A stretch of 64,000 bases of DNA from Phoronis australis (GCA_002633005.1 NMRA01000081.1:5995-69994); one strand, 5' to 3'; shown: positions 1 through 14,227, counted from the stretch's first letter. Notes: generated from the sequence alone by a model not told the origin. Numbers and translations: made by a program.

Positions 1-906
1 GATTTTGAAAATGCAACCTGGGATTTTGGCTAGGTCGCAAAATGCAATCTGGCGATTTGAATAGCGTCGAGCCCTGTTTGGCTTAACTTTTTGCGTTTCT
101 TCGGGAATTAACAAACAACAATGATTATGTTTTCAGGTAGAATTCAATTTCGGAAGCCAAGTTGATAGTGCGCGCGACAGTTTGATCTATTTCAGCCAGT
201 TTATTACCAGTCATGGCTTCACGCTGACAAAAGGTACAAGACCGAAGTTTCTGATGCCGATGTGTTCTGTCTACCACCTTAGTTCCACATAAAATTGTGC
301 GTATTTTGTATGTCCAGCTATCATAGCTCTAGTGATCTAATGACCCAGTGATCGCAGCCATATTAGTCATCAAAATGTCTACCTCCAGAATTCAACTTAA
401 TGTAGGTTTCGAACTTACATCGAGGAACGAGTCCCAGTTTTTGAAAAGGAATGTTTTCAACAAAAGTCAAAAAATATAACACGGTTGGTACCCTCTCGTT
501 TACTGAGATGTAAGTCGCAAGTAAAAGACTACACTCTGAATTCAGTTCTTCATGGCAAACTACAGAAGGATATTGTTATACAAACAATACTGTGACTGCT
601 CAGAGATCAGAAATAGACAATGTTTGAAATGACGCACTAACGCCTAAACAAGATTTTTAATCACACCCTCCTCGTGTCCAAAAAGTAGGCCTACTTTGCA
701 TCCACCGCTGTTATGACGTTTCTCACAATATCGTAGAGGCTGAACCTAGGAACCCTTTAAGCACTCGCTGTCCATTATGAGAAGCTCGGTGAAAACATTG
801 TACCATGAATGAGATGATTTTAAAATTTTTGAGGACCATGATGTATTAGCACTTTGCTCACACGTGTTTTATTTATATTGCACTGTGTCCTTGTTAAATA
901 AATTCA

Positions 907-1100
907 AAAATAATAAAAATAATAATAATAGTTATTATTAATAATATTAAAAATGATAATTATTATTATTATTATTATCAAAAATGATAATGATAACAAT
1001 ACCGATAACGACGAGTGATAGTAGTGAACGTACTAAAAGTAGTAATAGCAGTAATAGTAGTAATGGTAGTAATAGTAATTTAATAGTAATAAAAATGGTA
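907..1100. repeat. AAT/ATT-type microsatellite
   Basis: Runs of AAT, ATT and GTA/TAG trinucleotides with interruptions. No coding content. Confidence 0.8.
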
Positions 1101-1677
1101 ATGGGTAGCCAGATTTATGCCGGGTCAGCCCGGAGGGCATTCCTATAGAAGAGGTGTACTAAAAGTGCCGCCCAAAAATTTTTTTCACACCAAAAAATAC
1201 TCTTCAACTTGAGATGGAGCCATTTTCAAAGAAAAATAGTATTTAAAAGGGTGCCTTTTCTGAATTTCTGGAACAGAAATGTGAGAAAATGTGAATTGTT
1301 ACACAAAATTAGTCTCTAAATGGGTTAATTTTGTGTCCAAGCCCACTCTCTAAATAAACGGGTAGGTATTCAAATTTCTCGGGCGGCCGTGTAAAACACT
1401 ATTTGTTTTCTATTTTCTTTGTAAGATGACGTTGGTTTCGTAAAATGTAACAATGGTACATTTCTCTCATGTGCATTCGGCGTAAAATGTAACAACTTCG
1501 TAAAATGGAACAATTTCTTTCATTGTTTTAGGAGAGGCTTAGCATCGTACAATATACGGCGTATCACAGCACGCAGCGGGAGAGCTAGTCGGCGCGTGAG
1601 TGGAATGACGCTAATGAGATATACAGAGTAATTCGTCAACCAAATTTTCATTGGGACAGGTTTTGTACTGAAGACGA

Positions 1678-1866
1678 CGTTCCATTTGTTTTTAATTGCC
1701 TCCATAGATAACTGGTCTAATTGGCGGTAGGCTCATAGTGATGGCTCGCGTCAGGCGATGTGAAAGGTCAGACGCTAGCTCATGGCACTGACGCCTGACG
1801 CGAGATCAGCCTGCCGCCAGTTCGAGCGTTTATCTATAAAGGCCGTTAAAACAAATGGAACACCGC
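1678..1866. repeat. Long foldback (inverted repeat) element
   Basis: Arms of about 75 bp (1678-1757 and 1792-1866) surround a 34-bp loop. The inner 13 bp are perfect (CTCGCGTCAGGCG / CGCCTGACGCGAG); the outer ends share GTTCCATTTGTTTT. Related CGTAAAATG(T/G)AACAA motifs lie just upstream at 1439, 1481 and 1499. Probably a foldback MITE. Confidence 0.7.
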
Positions 1867-4154
1867 GTTCAACTTAAAAAGAAAACGTTGCTTGCTTTCT
1901 CTCTAATTTGTTCTCTGCGTTATCCTCTGTGTGTTGTAGGGTGAACTGTTCTAATATTTGTACTTGTGTAGTTTCGCGGATGTATGATTGTTAGAAACGA
2001 GTATTCTGCTTTGCGCCAATAAACAGCTGTCCATCATTCAGTGATTATCCCCACTCGCCTACTGCTTGCTGATCCCTGCAGGACACCTGTTAAATTTTGA
2101 TTTTTAAATTAAATACTGAAACCTGAAATATTGAATTAAATTTGAAAATTCAATGTTCAATCAAAAATTGAAAGACAAAAATTCAAGTCAATATATCATG
2201 GTTCAATTATTGAATAATGAACATTGAAATAATATTGATATAGGGATTCAGTTGTCTCGACTCCTTACACAATAGCCTGATCGTCGACCTTGAAACTATC
2301 TAAATGGCATTGGGAGACATTTGAGTAGGGGAGCATGTCATGCCAGTTTGATAAATTCCCAAGTCAGTAATGAAACATGTTGCCACGAATTGGTATTGTA
2401 TTGGTTTCAATTATTCACATTATATAACAGTAAATGGCATGTTTTTCTATTGCACTGCAATAACAAGAGAACTAAACAAGTCAAAGAAAGTCGGTTCAAG
2501 TGCTGAATGATTGGGGCTGTTAAAACCCACTTTCGACCATCACAGAAACTAACTTTCGATTTACTAGCACTAGTAAATTTCAGTTGATATCAACTTGTTC
2601 CTGACTGGATCACTGACTCCTGGACTTGTGTACAATGACACTCCCCGACACTGAATCAACATTCAGTTAAGAGCCTGATTTCAAGCGGTACAGTCAGTTT
2701 TTCTCAAGCCTATGAAGAGCTTGTAATTTGATTCAGGAACAAGTCGCCAACAGTATTATTAAGCCAAGTGCCCAAAGTCAAAAGATATTTTCCCACAGAA
2801 GATGGGGAATTAAACCTGCCTTTCAGAAAACTTCAAATTTCTGACACTTACAGTAGCTCTGTGACTACATTACAATCCCCCCACAAGGCACACCCAAGAT
2901 CTTACACGAGGTAAACTTAAATATTGAGGCCACTTCAATGCCTCTGTGGACAGGGACACGAATTGAACAAGACTCAGTGGGCTGTAGCCTACACATGAGA
3001 AATACTCAGAGGTATTTAACTACTAAATGGAATCCTTTACAGCTTGGGTTTACTACGATGTATATTTGGGCAAAGATTGTCCAACACTAGGTTCCAATAC
3101 CTTCAGTCTACCAACAACCAAGTACAGCAACACTGGTTTACTACAATGTATATTTGGAAAAAAGATTGTCCAACACTAGGTTCCAATACCTTCAGTCTAC
3201 CAACAACCTAGTACAGCAACACTCGTGTTACTGGATAAAATGTACACAGAGTTATCAAAATATTTCAGAAATGTGACATTACATAGGCCACTTTACCATA
3301 GCAACGGGTTCGTAATTTATTCTACTAATGTTACAAGAACAATATGAAGGAGGTCTATACAAAGTACATTCCAATAACACCACATCTAAATTCACTAAGT
3401 GGTTGACAGTATCCCCAACTACAGTGAAGTGTCCCCAATCACAAAAGTGTCGAGAATGAAATCTTCAGATCTTCATAATTCAACCCAAAAACCCATTTAC
3501 AGTAGACCTTACCAATGAAATTAATTAACAAAAACCTCCAAGTAAGACAGATTGTCATTTTTCAAAAGTCTTATTCAAAGTTCCAGAGCTTAACTTAAGA
3601 ATAGCAAGTAAATTTCAAGTGTTTTTCAACCCATCTCGTAATAACATATTTCATCCCGGTGTTCTCATTTCCCAAATATGTGTCTTAGCAATTTGATAAG
3701 CACAAACAGTTAAAAGTCAAAAAACAAAATGACAAATCAGTTTTCAGAAGACCTGAAAATACTGCCACTACATGACTAGATGGCAAGTAGCTCAATATGT
3801 GACAACATTCAATATGTTGTACAAAAAAAATCACCGGAAATAATGAAAATATTGTATAAATAATAAATATAGAAAAAAGATTACAACAATTGCATTATTG
3901 TAGGATAAAAGTCATTTTTTTCACTGTCACATTTTTAGAACTGCATTTCCCAGGGCCAATTAACTAGAACTTCAAAAAATTGGACAATAGAAGTGATACG
4001 AAATTTGCAAAGTCAGTGTTTCAAATGTTACATTGTGTTGTTATTATGCCATGAATAAGTTCCTCTACTCCTGCAACAGTAGTCTTGCGGCCATGAAAGG
4101 TTGTACATAAGCACTCTAGTCACCAAATTCTGATTTCCGTTCACAACACACAGC
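1867..4154. other. Gene-free region at the window start
   Basis: Apart from the 88-bp duplication nothing coding was recognised. 1900-2090 (CCAATAAACAGC... CTGCAGGACA) looks like the transcribed end of a solo LTR or similar element, but no partner was found. Confidence 0.4.
3048..3225. repeat. 88-bp tandem duplication
   Basis: 3048-3135 and 3136-3225 are near-identical copies (GTTTACTAC...CAGCAACACT), differing at a few bases and a short indel. Confidence 0.85.
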
Positions 4155-4392
4155 ATGGAGACAAGAGTTACCTGTCACCAGCATGGAGACAAGTGTTACC
4201 CATCACCAGCATGGAGACAAGAGCTACCTGTCACCAGCATGGAGACAACGAATACCCAAAGTTACCTGTCACCAGTATGGAGACAAGAGTTACCCGTCAC
4301 CAACATGGAGACAAGAGTTACCTGTCACCACAATGGAGACAAGAGTTACCCAACACCAACATGGAGACAAGAGTTACCTGTCAAGTACAAGT
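4155..4392. repeat. 28-bp minisatellite, about 8 copies
   Basis: Unit CAxCATGGAGACAAGAG plus TTACCTGTCAC, repeated with small changes. Because 28 is not a multiple of 3 the array is open in all three plus frames, which explains three overlapping frames of METRVTCHQHGDK type. These are not genes. Confidence 0.9.
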
Positions 4393-4563
4393 AATCTATA
4401 AAACCCAACTAACATTTCGCCGACATGTAAAACGGCACAACCAAGGACAGAAGTTGGAGACACAAAATTTAAACTCCAGTTATTCTATCCCATCAAATTC
4501 AAATCATATGTCTGCCCTTCACCAATGCATGGTCTAAGCAAGTTTACAAGGAAAAATGATCTA

Positions 4564-4683
4564 TTTATTCATAATTTGTTCATCTGCTCAGCTAATGCAC
4601 CAATCAGCACTTAAATACATCACACACTCTGGTAATTCTTCACTTGTTAAGCACAAAATATGACAGATCTGTGACATTTTATT
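4564..4683 (-). terminator. Candidate polyadenylation signals of the FAR gene
   Basis: Minus-strand AATAAA hexamers occur at 4683-4678 and 4569-4564, about 360-480 nt past the FAR stop codon. Either would give a 3' UTR of normal length. The cleavage site is not predicted. Confidence 0.35.
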
Positions 4684-5040
4684 TTGTCAAATTTCTGAAT
4701 AAAAATATGAAGAAAATTTTAATAAATTTCAGCTTGGTGTTACAAAACATTTGTTTTCCATTGTTTCCACTAGGTTGATCAATACAAAAACTACAACTTT
4801 GGCAATTATTTTTTGTGCGAAATAAGTCAAGAAGTACACCACTATCCCCAATCTACTGTTGCATGTCGACAGCTGCCAGTCTGGCTATTGTTTCAATTCC
4901 CAACATAATCATTCAAGCTCAGAAAAAATGGCCACCTTTTTCAACACTGCACCCTTGCAAGTTCGACGTGGATAAACACGAAACGATCCAAGATGTGTGA
5001 CAACAATCATCCATCCCATGACACCAGACAACAAGACAAT

Positions 5041-8000
5041 TTACTTGGTACGGCTAATTGTACTCGTGATGCGCAGATTTCTGACAAACTTGAAAACCAA
5101 TGCCATCAGTAGGTGCCATAGGTTGCGGGCGATCTCGGAGCGGGCGATCAACACCCTCCACAATACCACCACCATGACTGTGTTGAAGGTGTAGCGTACA
5201 TTGCGTAACCTGACAGAACACATTAACAATGTTATTACATAACTGCAATGAAACGGCCAGTGGAGCACCATTATTACCTCTATCGACACGCTCTGCTTTT
5301 TCGTGAACGACTTTTTATGTCACAGTATTATCTATTACTAATTAGAGTGTGTGCGCGCCTTCAGGTAATTAGACACGACTGTTTGAGCTAAAAACTGAAT
5401 TACAAAGTTGGACACATCAATCGAAGAGTGCAGAATGTGGTCAAGAAAGGCATACACGAAGTCATATGAGAAAAATCAAGGACTATAGATAAAACATGGC
5501 GAAAATAGCAACCACTTTTGTGAAAATAAAGCATAAAACATAATAATATAGCCAATCTTTAAAGGTCTCTGATAGTGAAATACTGATAATCATACAAAGA
5601 AAAACATGACTGCATGTAGACTTGTGTGAATGATAAACACAGAGGTAAAGTTTTTTTACTTCAACCCATATTCACAGATTCTGAGGCAAATACAGGCAAT
5701 TGATAAAGCAAATCAACTTGCTGCTCCATATTCCTCAAGAAGACAGTTGACTATGTGGGTAAAGGTTTGACCCAATTCAACGAAATACACAATGAACAAG
5801 TGTTATGTACCTCCACAACTGTCCATGATGTAAGAATCTGATCTGATCAGCTTGCCAATAATGTGGTATATTGATGATTTGAGGTTAAAATCAGCAACAC
5901 ATGATCCTTAAAGGGGAAAACAACCGTTTTCGATGTTCACTTTTATTACAAAATAAATGTGAATCCCTGGTTAGCTTCAAAAGCTTTCAGCGGTACAACG
6001 TATTTCCTCTGGCTCATAGCAACAGTAGAATAAGTGACGGAAATGCAGAAAGCCCACACATGGTCATGTGTATATTCACTTTTATAGACCAAACACAATA
6101 ATTGAACACAGACTGTGTTTGTCATTGTGTTTATTAAAATGGAAGATACTTCACACACAACAATGTCCACTCCTTTCATTAGCAGCTGTAGGTCACCTTT
6201 CTTTTGTTGCCAAGGCTCAGAAAAACAACTAATTAACGCTTATTAGATCCCTAAAAGATAATCGGATTCGTATTTATAAGGCGACATCATAAACAAATGA
6301 TGTCCTCATTACAGATAACTACACACTACACAAAATCAGCAAAATGCTACAATTTAAGGTAAGTGTGACTCACCATTTGAGGTGCCTCCTTGCAGAGTCC
6401 AGACCACTAACATCTTCATTCAGCAGGTGTAGTTTGGTGCCCATCACGTACGATTCGATGTAGGTGGGCCAGTGGAGGGGGCGAGGATCAAAGTAGAATG
6501 TCTGCAAGGTACACAGCACGTCAGAAGGGGTTCTGGTCAATATACACAGTATGCAAGACTTCCTAGTGCTAAATAAATGAATACAGGAGTTTTAGAGGAT
6601 TTGGCATTTTAGAATCCTTTGGAATTTTATGTGGGACCTTATTGGCAGAATTGCACATTTAGCCAAATACCAGAACGATATGTAATTCAATTTTAAGTCA
6701 GTAGAAGTACATACCAGTGAAAGCAGAAATCCTGTAGAATTTCAGATTTGACTTAATGGCAATCTTGCAATAATTAAGTCATGCGACATGTCTTTTCAGT
6801 AAAATTTAGCAAAAACAAAATGAACAATCATGGGAAAACAAGAGAATTAATAACGATAAAATTTCTTTCGAGGTACATGTGCAAGGTAAAATCTCAAAAA
6901 TGCTGTTACAGTTTTCAAAATTGATAATTTCACTTTTGTTTAAAACTCTTGAGTTTGACAATAAAAGATGAAAGCCACATTTTTTGATAGCCCCTCAAGC
7001 AAAAGTGGGAAAACTTTAAAAATAATTCCCAACTCCATGTAGTGCATAAAGAATAGTGTACGACAGTTTTATCAGTCATTTCTGAGCTACTGCGTTCCTA
7101 AGTATGACCATTCCTAAAACCAAAAGTTCACGTAACAACATTTAATTCTTCTAAGGCATATTTAATTAATGTCAGTTTACAAGTCTTTGCTTTTGTCGCC
7201 TGTAACCAATATTGTCAGTTAAAATGAAAAAAATAAATACGTCAGAGAGATCCATTGCCTTTCTATCTATACCTTTATTATCATATTTGAAACTTATTCA
7301 TGAAATCAAATGCCTTATGATGTCCAATTACTGTGAACTAAAGACACAGTGCCTGGATAGGAATTCCAAGTCACCACCTTCTTACTTAGGTCAATGAGAG
7401 AGTAGTTTAACATGGGACTAACATTGAAAAAATATTTTAAGGCCCCAATACATACACAGATGTCTTCAATGAGTGAAGTCACAACAAAAATTGCCAACTG
7501 TTACCAAACCAGTGTGTAACTTACATTAGATTTCAAAAAAGTTAAATTTCACAGCAATTTGTAATTATAGTTTTGCTTAAGTTACAAAGAAAAGGCAGAG
7601 GGGAACTAGATGAAAAATAATTTGGAAATAAGCAAAATCTCACGAGACCTTCAATGAGATTTCGTCGACTTTCTTTAAAATTTACTGGACATGTAACACC
7701 AGTTAGTACCTTGGAATCCTCAGAGCTCATTGTACAAGTCAGTAAATCCAAATTGGCATATGTCCACTGCCACGACCTCATCGTGAAGTACTTCAACACG
7801 TCGATCATCTTGTTAAGCTTGGAGTAGGTTCTCACCATAATGGGTCGCTTGCCTAAGCAGCGATAGATAAAATCCAACATGTGGGCTGGCACCAGGTGAC
7901 TGAACATGACCCAATAGTCATGGATCACACTGCAAACAAGCAGTCATATTAAGTCACAGAGGGAAGGTAAATATTTGGTAGATGGCCTCTGGACTGGAAC

Positions 8001-11000
8001 AGAGACTTCCACACAGCAATGCTCCTTGGACCTAATGGGTAGAGCTGAAATGCACCCAACCAAAACCCTCATAGAAGGATGCTAAATATTTGGTAGACAG
8101 CCTCTGAAATGGGAGACTTCCTCAAAATAAAGTTATTTGGATGAAATGAGCAGAGTTGAAACAATTAACAGCAGTGAAACAAAAACAGTCATGGACGGAC
8201 TGCAGACTGGAAGGACTTGTCACAAGGGACAGGGATCATTTTAGAAAGACATGGTCAACTACACCATTAAGCTTGAAATGTGCCGTGGTGACCAATTTGA
8301 CAGTCATACTGGAGTACAATATTCATATTCAAAACTTCACTCAAGTGGTTACCACACATCATCTGTACACTACATCTCACATCAACACCAAAACGCATAA
8401 ATTTCGTTTTACACACAAACCCTTAAATTAAATGGAAAAATACAAACTAACGCTCTAAAAATCCAAAAAATATAAACAATGCAATACAAAAGAAATAGTA
8501 CATAACCCAAGTCTCGTTGAAACGTACTTCTTGCTGAATTTTTTACACAGTAACTTTTGAAAAGTCACTCTTGATAGCAATTTCTGGCTATTCATGAAAA
8601 ATTAGACGTGGTCAACTATTTTAGTGACAGCCAGAAAAAAGGAGAGTACAAACCTATTTTTTGTCAAAATCTTTTTCTTAGGACGCCTAAAGCACTTCTC
8701 AAATGGTGTGCAGTAAAAGATTTTTGTGATGACATCCTCTGCAAAACATAAAACATTTAAGAAAATGAAAACGAAACTCACTCGTGACAAAAACACAAAC
8801 AAACGTAGCAAAGACACTGGTGAGACAATACCTCGTTGCCTTAGTCGGAGGAAGATCAAAAAATTGATGATAGAGTCCTTTCTTCTGGGCTAAAAGTGAA
8901 TTATTCATTAATGCATTGTTATATAACAATTACCTAATATAGACCAAACAGAGTCTGAAGTTCACATTTGTGTACAAAAGCAATGCAAGGTGTTGAATTA
9001 AGCCTACGGCAGCACTGCAAATGGCAAGCTTCTAAAGTGGATTCTAGATGATGCAGAATAAGTGTGGAAAAGGAAAGGGGTAGTTGTCTCCCTACTAGAA
9101 ATTTATTTGCCTCATTTCATAGAGAAACTAAAAAGATAGAGGCATGCATAAAAGCACAATACCCTAGGAGTCAAAGCAGTAGTAAAAGCCATCTACCTAT
9201 TGGCAAGTTAATAGGAATACACTCGCCAAATGTCGTAACGACCAAGCAATGGGTTGAGGAGATACCGCTGCAGATGAAAAAAAAATGTGGGGGCAACACA
9301 GTGACTGGATCTGACCAGAAATCAACATGAGCCGTGCTCCTGTAAGTGTAAACACATTTCCGCATTTTCATGATGGTCCTCTGAGCTGTTTGGCAGATAC
9401 AAAAACAGACCACAAAGAAAAGACTGGAAAATAATAAAAATAGCCATTAGGTAGTACAGAATGTGTACAGAATGTGTACCGACATGGAAACGCACTGTCA
9501 TCTTCACAATCAAAGCTCAACTGCCAAAATTCAATATGAAAAATACCAAAGAACACTGAAGACAGTGACACAGTGGTATTCAGATCCGCTGAAAAACTGT
9601 GTTCAGGATGTGTCACATGCACTGGAAATAGTTCACAAATATTCTTCAAAGGATTAGGGAGAAAAAACGCAACTGTCATTAAAGATGTAGTTGCATGCTC
9701 CTAACTATGTATAGCAGGAACTTAACGATAATGCTAACTTTAACATATAATCCACACTAAACAAAGTGTAGTTGTATTCACAGACAACTTGCAAATGTGA
9801 AAAGAAAAAATTCTACAAACAGGCAACCTTTGCACTAATGACATACCTCGCAGGCGCACATAACCCACATCATGCAGAGTTATTCCCCAGCATCACATCA
9901 CGATACTTACTGGACAGTTTAGTGATTTGCGACGGATCATTTTTCGCCACAAAACACTTTCTTAAAAACAAATGGCAATTTTTAACCTACTTCATATTCA
10001 CGTTGTTGCATTATGTTGTTTTTCTGACTAATTTGGCCAAGCAATCACAGATATAAGGAATTAGCCTGCAAGTTTCACTTTAAGGGGTGCCAGAGCAGTC
10101 TCACTCATCTAAAAATTGCCATCATTCCTGGTTTTCTCATCAGGAACACATCTGCCAATTTTCATAAATCGTTTGGACGTTTTGACAAATGAAGATCAAA
10201 ACATGGACTCGAAAATGACATAACAGAACACTAGGTGGCGCAAAATAGGTCAGATCCATCCGAAAATAGAAAGGCATAGTTTTCTTCTCAACAAAAATTT
10301 ATCCGTTTCATTTCAAGAGAATCCAATAATGAACTCCCGATACAGGGGCACACTGTTGTCAGATCAGTTCGAAATTCATTATCGTCCACTATCAGCTTTA
10401 AAGGTACACACCTTCCAAATTTCACAAAGCCTTTAAAACTGGTCTGGGAGATATACCAGTGGACGCCAGACAACGGACACCCACACAAGAGATGACACCA
10501 ATATGCAACCACACATATGTATATCTGGGCACATAATAAAAGTACCACTACCAATAAACAGCTTGGTTTGAAATCAATGATGTAACAGAAATATTAACTC
10601 TGATTAGAAACAACGGGGTGACTTAAGATTATCACCCGAACAATACACCTGTGATAGGTGATCCATATTTGAGTAAAAAATAACAGCAGTTACAACTACG
10701 ATTAAAAATTGAAAATTAAGTCTTTCAACAGTTGCTGATTTCAGGTGCAACTGTGATGCAGTTAATCTATTTTTGCAAGTATTACGAACACTAACTGGTA
10801 AACTAATTTAAATATTAAACCTAGCTGCCTATTACTGCACTAGAATTATTACTATATTACAATTTGTTTCGACTTACGCATTTCTCCCCAACTGAATGGG
10901 TTAAGAGACCCTGTCGTGCAGTGGTACACTAGTGTTTCCGTTGGGTGACAGAGGGCAGTGTACCAGCCCACATTTATCATCATGTTAACAGGAAGGTCGA

Positions 11001-14000
11001 CTGGAACTATGTCCGCCACGGCCTCTTCATCACCAAATAACGACCGCAGTAAGCCTTTTCCAGCCTGAAAGTGAGACGTTTGTTAACTTAATGAGTCCCA
11101 CACACAAAAACTACTAAGTCTGGGCATCCAGTACATTTCTTACACACTGATTCTCGCGAATACAAACATCAAAATGCATATATATATATATACATAAATT
11201 ATATTTAATGCAATATTTGCATGTGTTGTGCCATCAATACAATCATTAACAACAGAATGTAGCTTTCAGCAGAATTACAGCAAATACTTACAGCAATATA
11301 CATTCCACTCGGACCATTCAGGTTGTCTATCCAACCCTAGAAGTAAAATACATAAAAGTTCAACGCAACTTAACAGTGTCTGCTGTTATGTAGTGAGTAC
11401 TTGAAAGTGAACAGGCATGGTAAACCAATTAGCAAGAGTGGTCACAGTAATCAAAATATCACAGAATGAGAAAAATGTAATGAAACTGGGAATGTACTTT
11501 TGTACTTTGCATCTAGCCACCTTGGCTTGAATAACTGTCATCCAAATTGTGTCTATGCCACATCTTTCACAGAGCAACGGGTGTTCAAACAGCTCAGAAA
11601 GATTTTGAATGAGACACCAGACTAAGCTATCAAAGCAAAATCTAACCAACTCCATTAATATCACAAGGAAACACTTTCTGTCTTACAGGGAATGGTTCCT
11701 TCCACGTGGCACCGACAATAGAGGGCCTCACAATAGCCAGAGGGAGGCCCTTGCCCTCAGTAATCAACAGGTGTTCAGCCAACTGTTTGGTGTAAGTGTA
11801 GGTGTTGGGTTTCTGGCCCAGAAGTTTGGGTGTAATCTGAGTGATCATATCATCATCCATCCACCTGACAAAAACAGTGAACATTCTCCGTTATCCAGCT
11901 TTAGAAATATTATCAAAAGACTTTTATAAATATAGCAGAACTTAATTATATAGCAGAACTTAATTTTTTTCTCATAAAAGTAATTTGATTAGTAACTATT
12001 TTTCTTACAAAGTCATTTACTTTTTCGAGAGCATGTTTTTCCATGTAAATAAATTTGTTTTCTCATAAACAACTACTTGTACTCAGTTACAGTATACTAA
12101 CAGTTTTGATAGATGGCACCAAGCAGTGATACGTCCTGCCACGGAGCAAAAGAAGGGTGGTTCATCAAAAAGGAAATACGTTCTGTGGAAAGACTGCCGT
12201 GTGTGAGAAAGGAAATACAGATCGGGAGAAAAGAAATGTGTTCAAGATCCAACAACGTTGGTTGTGATGATCGCTAATTATTTAATAAACGAGCAAGTTA
12301 ATTATAAAAAAATGGACTGTCTGGTACACGTTGTACCAAACGTGTGCAGGCCGCTCTGGTGGGCCCAATGCGCTGATCACCTGAAAGCATCTTAAGCTTT
12401 GTGATATAATTAAAACTGAGCTGAGGAGCTGGAGATCTGACTAAAGGGTCTAGCAGTGTGCCCCAGTGGGACTCGAACCCACAACCTTGAGCAAAGGAAA
12501 CGGACACGTATCCCACTAGGCCACAATGCGTTCCCTCGATGAGTAAAAGTTAGCTACTCACCATGTTTATTTTTTAATGAGGACAAATTCATGCACAATA
12601 ATTGTTCATTTATTTGGCACACAAGCAATTGTCAACATTGCTGTTTCTCCATACTTTAAAGGCAAATAATGGAAAATATACCGAAAGTTGTTTATGAAGT
12701 AAGTACACAGTACGACTCAATAGAGTAAAATGTTCTTAACCTATATTTTTGTGGAGAAACTTGACAAAATGGAATTTCACGTGTCAGCCACATTGTGAAT
12801 AATCATGGTATTACTTTTAAGTCACTGTCGACTTCATTAGAAGACTAACAACGTACTAACTACAGCGACAGAAGCAGCAAGACCAATAAACTACAAAACA
12901 GAAAATTAATGCGATACTCACTCTAAAGAATCAATCAACTTCTGAGGATCAACTGGCACTGGATATATTGCTTCTTCAATGAACGTACGATCACAATTTG
13001 CATAAGCCGTAGAGACATGAACAAACACCTGGCGAGTTAGAAGAGCAAAATGGAGTCAATCCGTAGCTCACAATAAAGATACACTTAGTGCTTAAAAATA
13101 TAACATTAGTGAGCTCCCAAAGTCTACAAAAATGCACAGAAAACTTAGCCAAGTCCCACTTGGGAATACTTTAAATGCAAATGGCTACAGAAGAAACTAA
13201 AAATATATTTACGACCATAATTGTAGCAATAAAGACAGGTAATGGCATAAAAGCAGAAAGAACAGCCTGTTGAAAAGTATACAGAATTGGAGAAAATCTT
13301 AAAAAATTGGAGTTTTCTTACACATTTACTTCAGCACTTAGTTAATATATACTAATGAAGGAAAAAGGCGTGTACTTACACTGCAGGAAGTACAGTTTTC
13401 TAACATACTGAAGAACATTTAACTGTGAAATTAAGTGTGATAAAGGGTACCTGCAGATGTGAGAATGTTTTCGCCAACTTCACCAACTTACGAACTCCCA
13501 GAACATTCATCTCCACAGCCATCCTAGAAAGCAAGCATTCTAACCTAGAGCTGCTTGAAATGATTACTAACATGAAGTGACTTCTACAGAGCGTACACCT
13601 AGTACATGTACTGGTGGTTTTGCTTTGGATGACCGATATCCCACAATCCCTTGAGCGTATGACATCTCATATGTTATTCATAAAAAAGTCGTGTCTACGG
13701 CATAAATGAGCACCAAATGATTAGTAGTGCACAATGCTAACATACAAATATTTGAATCAAGTCTTTAACGTTTTTGGAAGACTATGAAGAATGTACAATA
13801 TACTTTCTCAAAACGCACGCACGCACGCACGCACGTACACACACACACACACACACACTGACCTCAAATGCTCATCAAAGCGTAACGTGGCCGCAGAGTG
13901 AAAGATACAGTTGACAGTTGCTGCCAGCATCTCTGCATCCTGTTGGCTGATCCCCAGTTCAGGTTCCATAATATCCCCTGCAATGGCCACCAATTTCTCA

Positions 14001-14227
14001 GCAAAGTTGGGTTGATCTGCCCGTAACTTGTCAAATAATTTACAATCTACCATGGCTGGCAGTCTATCGTGCGCACTCTGCCCTTTCTTTGGCCGCAACA
14101 GAAGGTAGATTTTGTTGATACCTGGGCAGCACCTAAGCAGTTTTTCAATGAACACTTTGCCAATAAAACCACTCCCTCCAGTGATGAATATACTCTTTCC
14201 ATCGTAATACTCCGCTATTGACATCAT
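5041..14227 (-). CDS. FAR1: Fatty acyl-CoA reductase (FAR1/FAR2 type), 10 coding exons, complete
   Basis: Reduces long-chain acyl-CoA to fatty alcohol with NADPH, the supply step for ether lipids and wax; FAR1/2 are peroxisomal tail-anchored enzymes. Coding exons, 5' to 3' on the minus strand: 14227-13863, 13523-13451, 13028-12922, 11864-11687, 11336-11292, 11064-10878, 8738-8654, 7929-7710, 6501-6374, 5209-5041. All have AG/GT borders and matching phases and total 1,557 nt, giving 518 aa, close to human FAR1 (515). Visible: Rossmann motif TGGSGFIGK at residues 16-24, SDR Tyr/Lys pair in [11 protein letters not shown] (Y204, K208), [14 protein letters not shown], and the FAR C-terminal domain from about residue 350 ([17 protein letters not shown]). 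A hydrophobic stretch near the C-terminus ([17 protein letters not shown]) fits the membrane anchor. The start [11 protein letters not shown] matches the family N-terminus. FAR1 versus FAR2 cannot be settled because invertebrates often have one ancestral gene. Confidence 0.93.
9680..10012. repeat. Dispersed repeat, copy 1
   Basis: About 330 bp similar to 15338-15670 in the same orientation (blocks such as TTAAAGATGTA, GACAACTTG, GACGGAT and TGGCAATTTT). Lies in FAR intron 6. Confidence 0.75.
12300..12532 (-). repeat. tRNA-derived SINE
   Basis: On the minus strand an A box (TGGCCTAGTGG, 12523-12513) and a B box (GGTTCGAGTCC, 12479-12469) sit at tRNA spacing, followed by about 160 bp of non-tRNA body ending in an A/T-rich tail. 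The ends that should form the acceptor stem do not pair, so this is a SINE head and not a tRNA gene. Lies in FAR intron 3. Confidence 0.7.
13812..13859. repeat. GCAC/CA microsatellite next to the FAR exon 1 donor
   Basis: CGCA repeats followed by CA repeats on the plus strand; on the transcribed strand a UG/GUGC tract starts 3-4 nt inside the intron. Confidence 0.9.

Noticed and set aside
4155-4392. CRISPR-like array
   Set aside because: Direct repeats are contiguous with no unique spacers and the window is eukaryotic.
12460-12532. tRNA gene on the minus strand
   Set aside because: A and B boxes are present, but the acceptor-stem ends do not pair and a SINE body follows.
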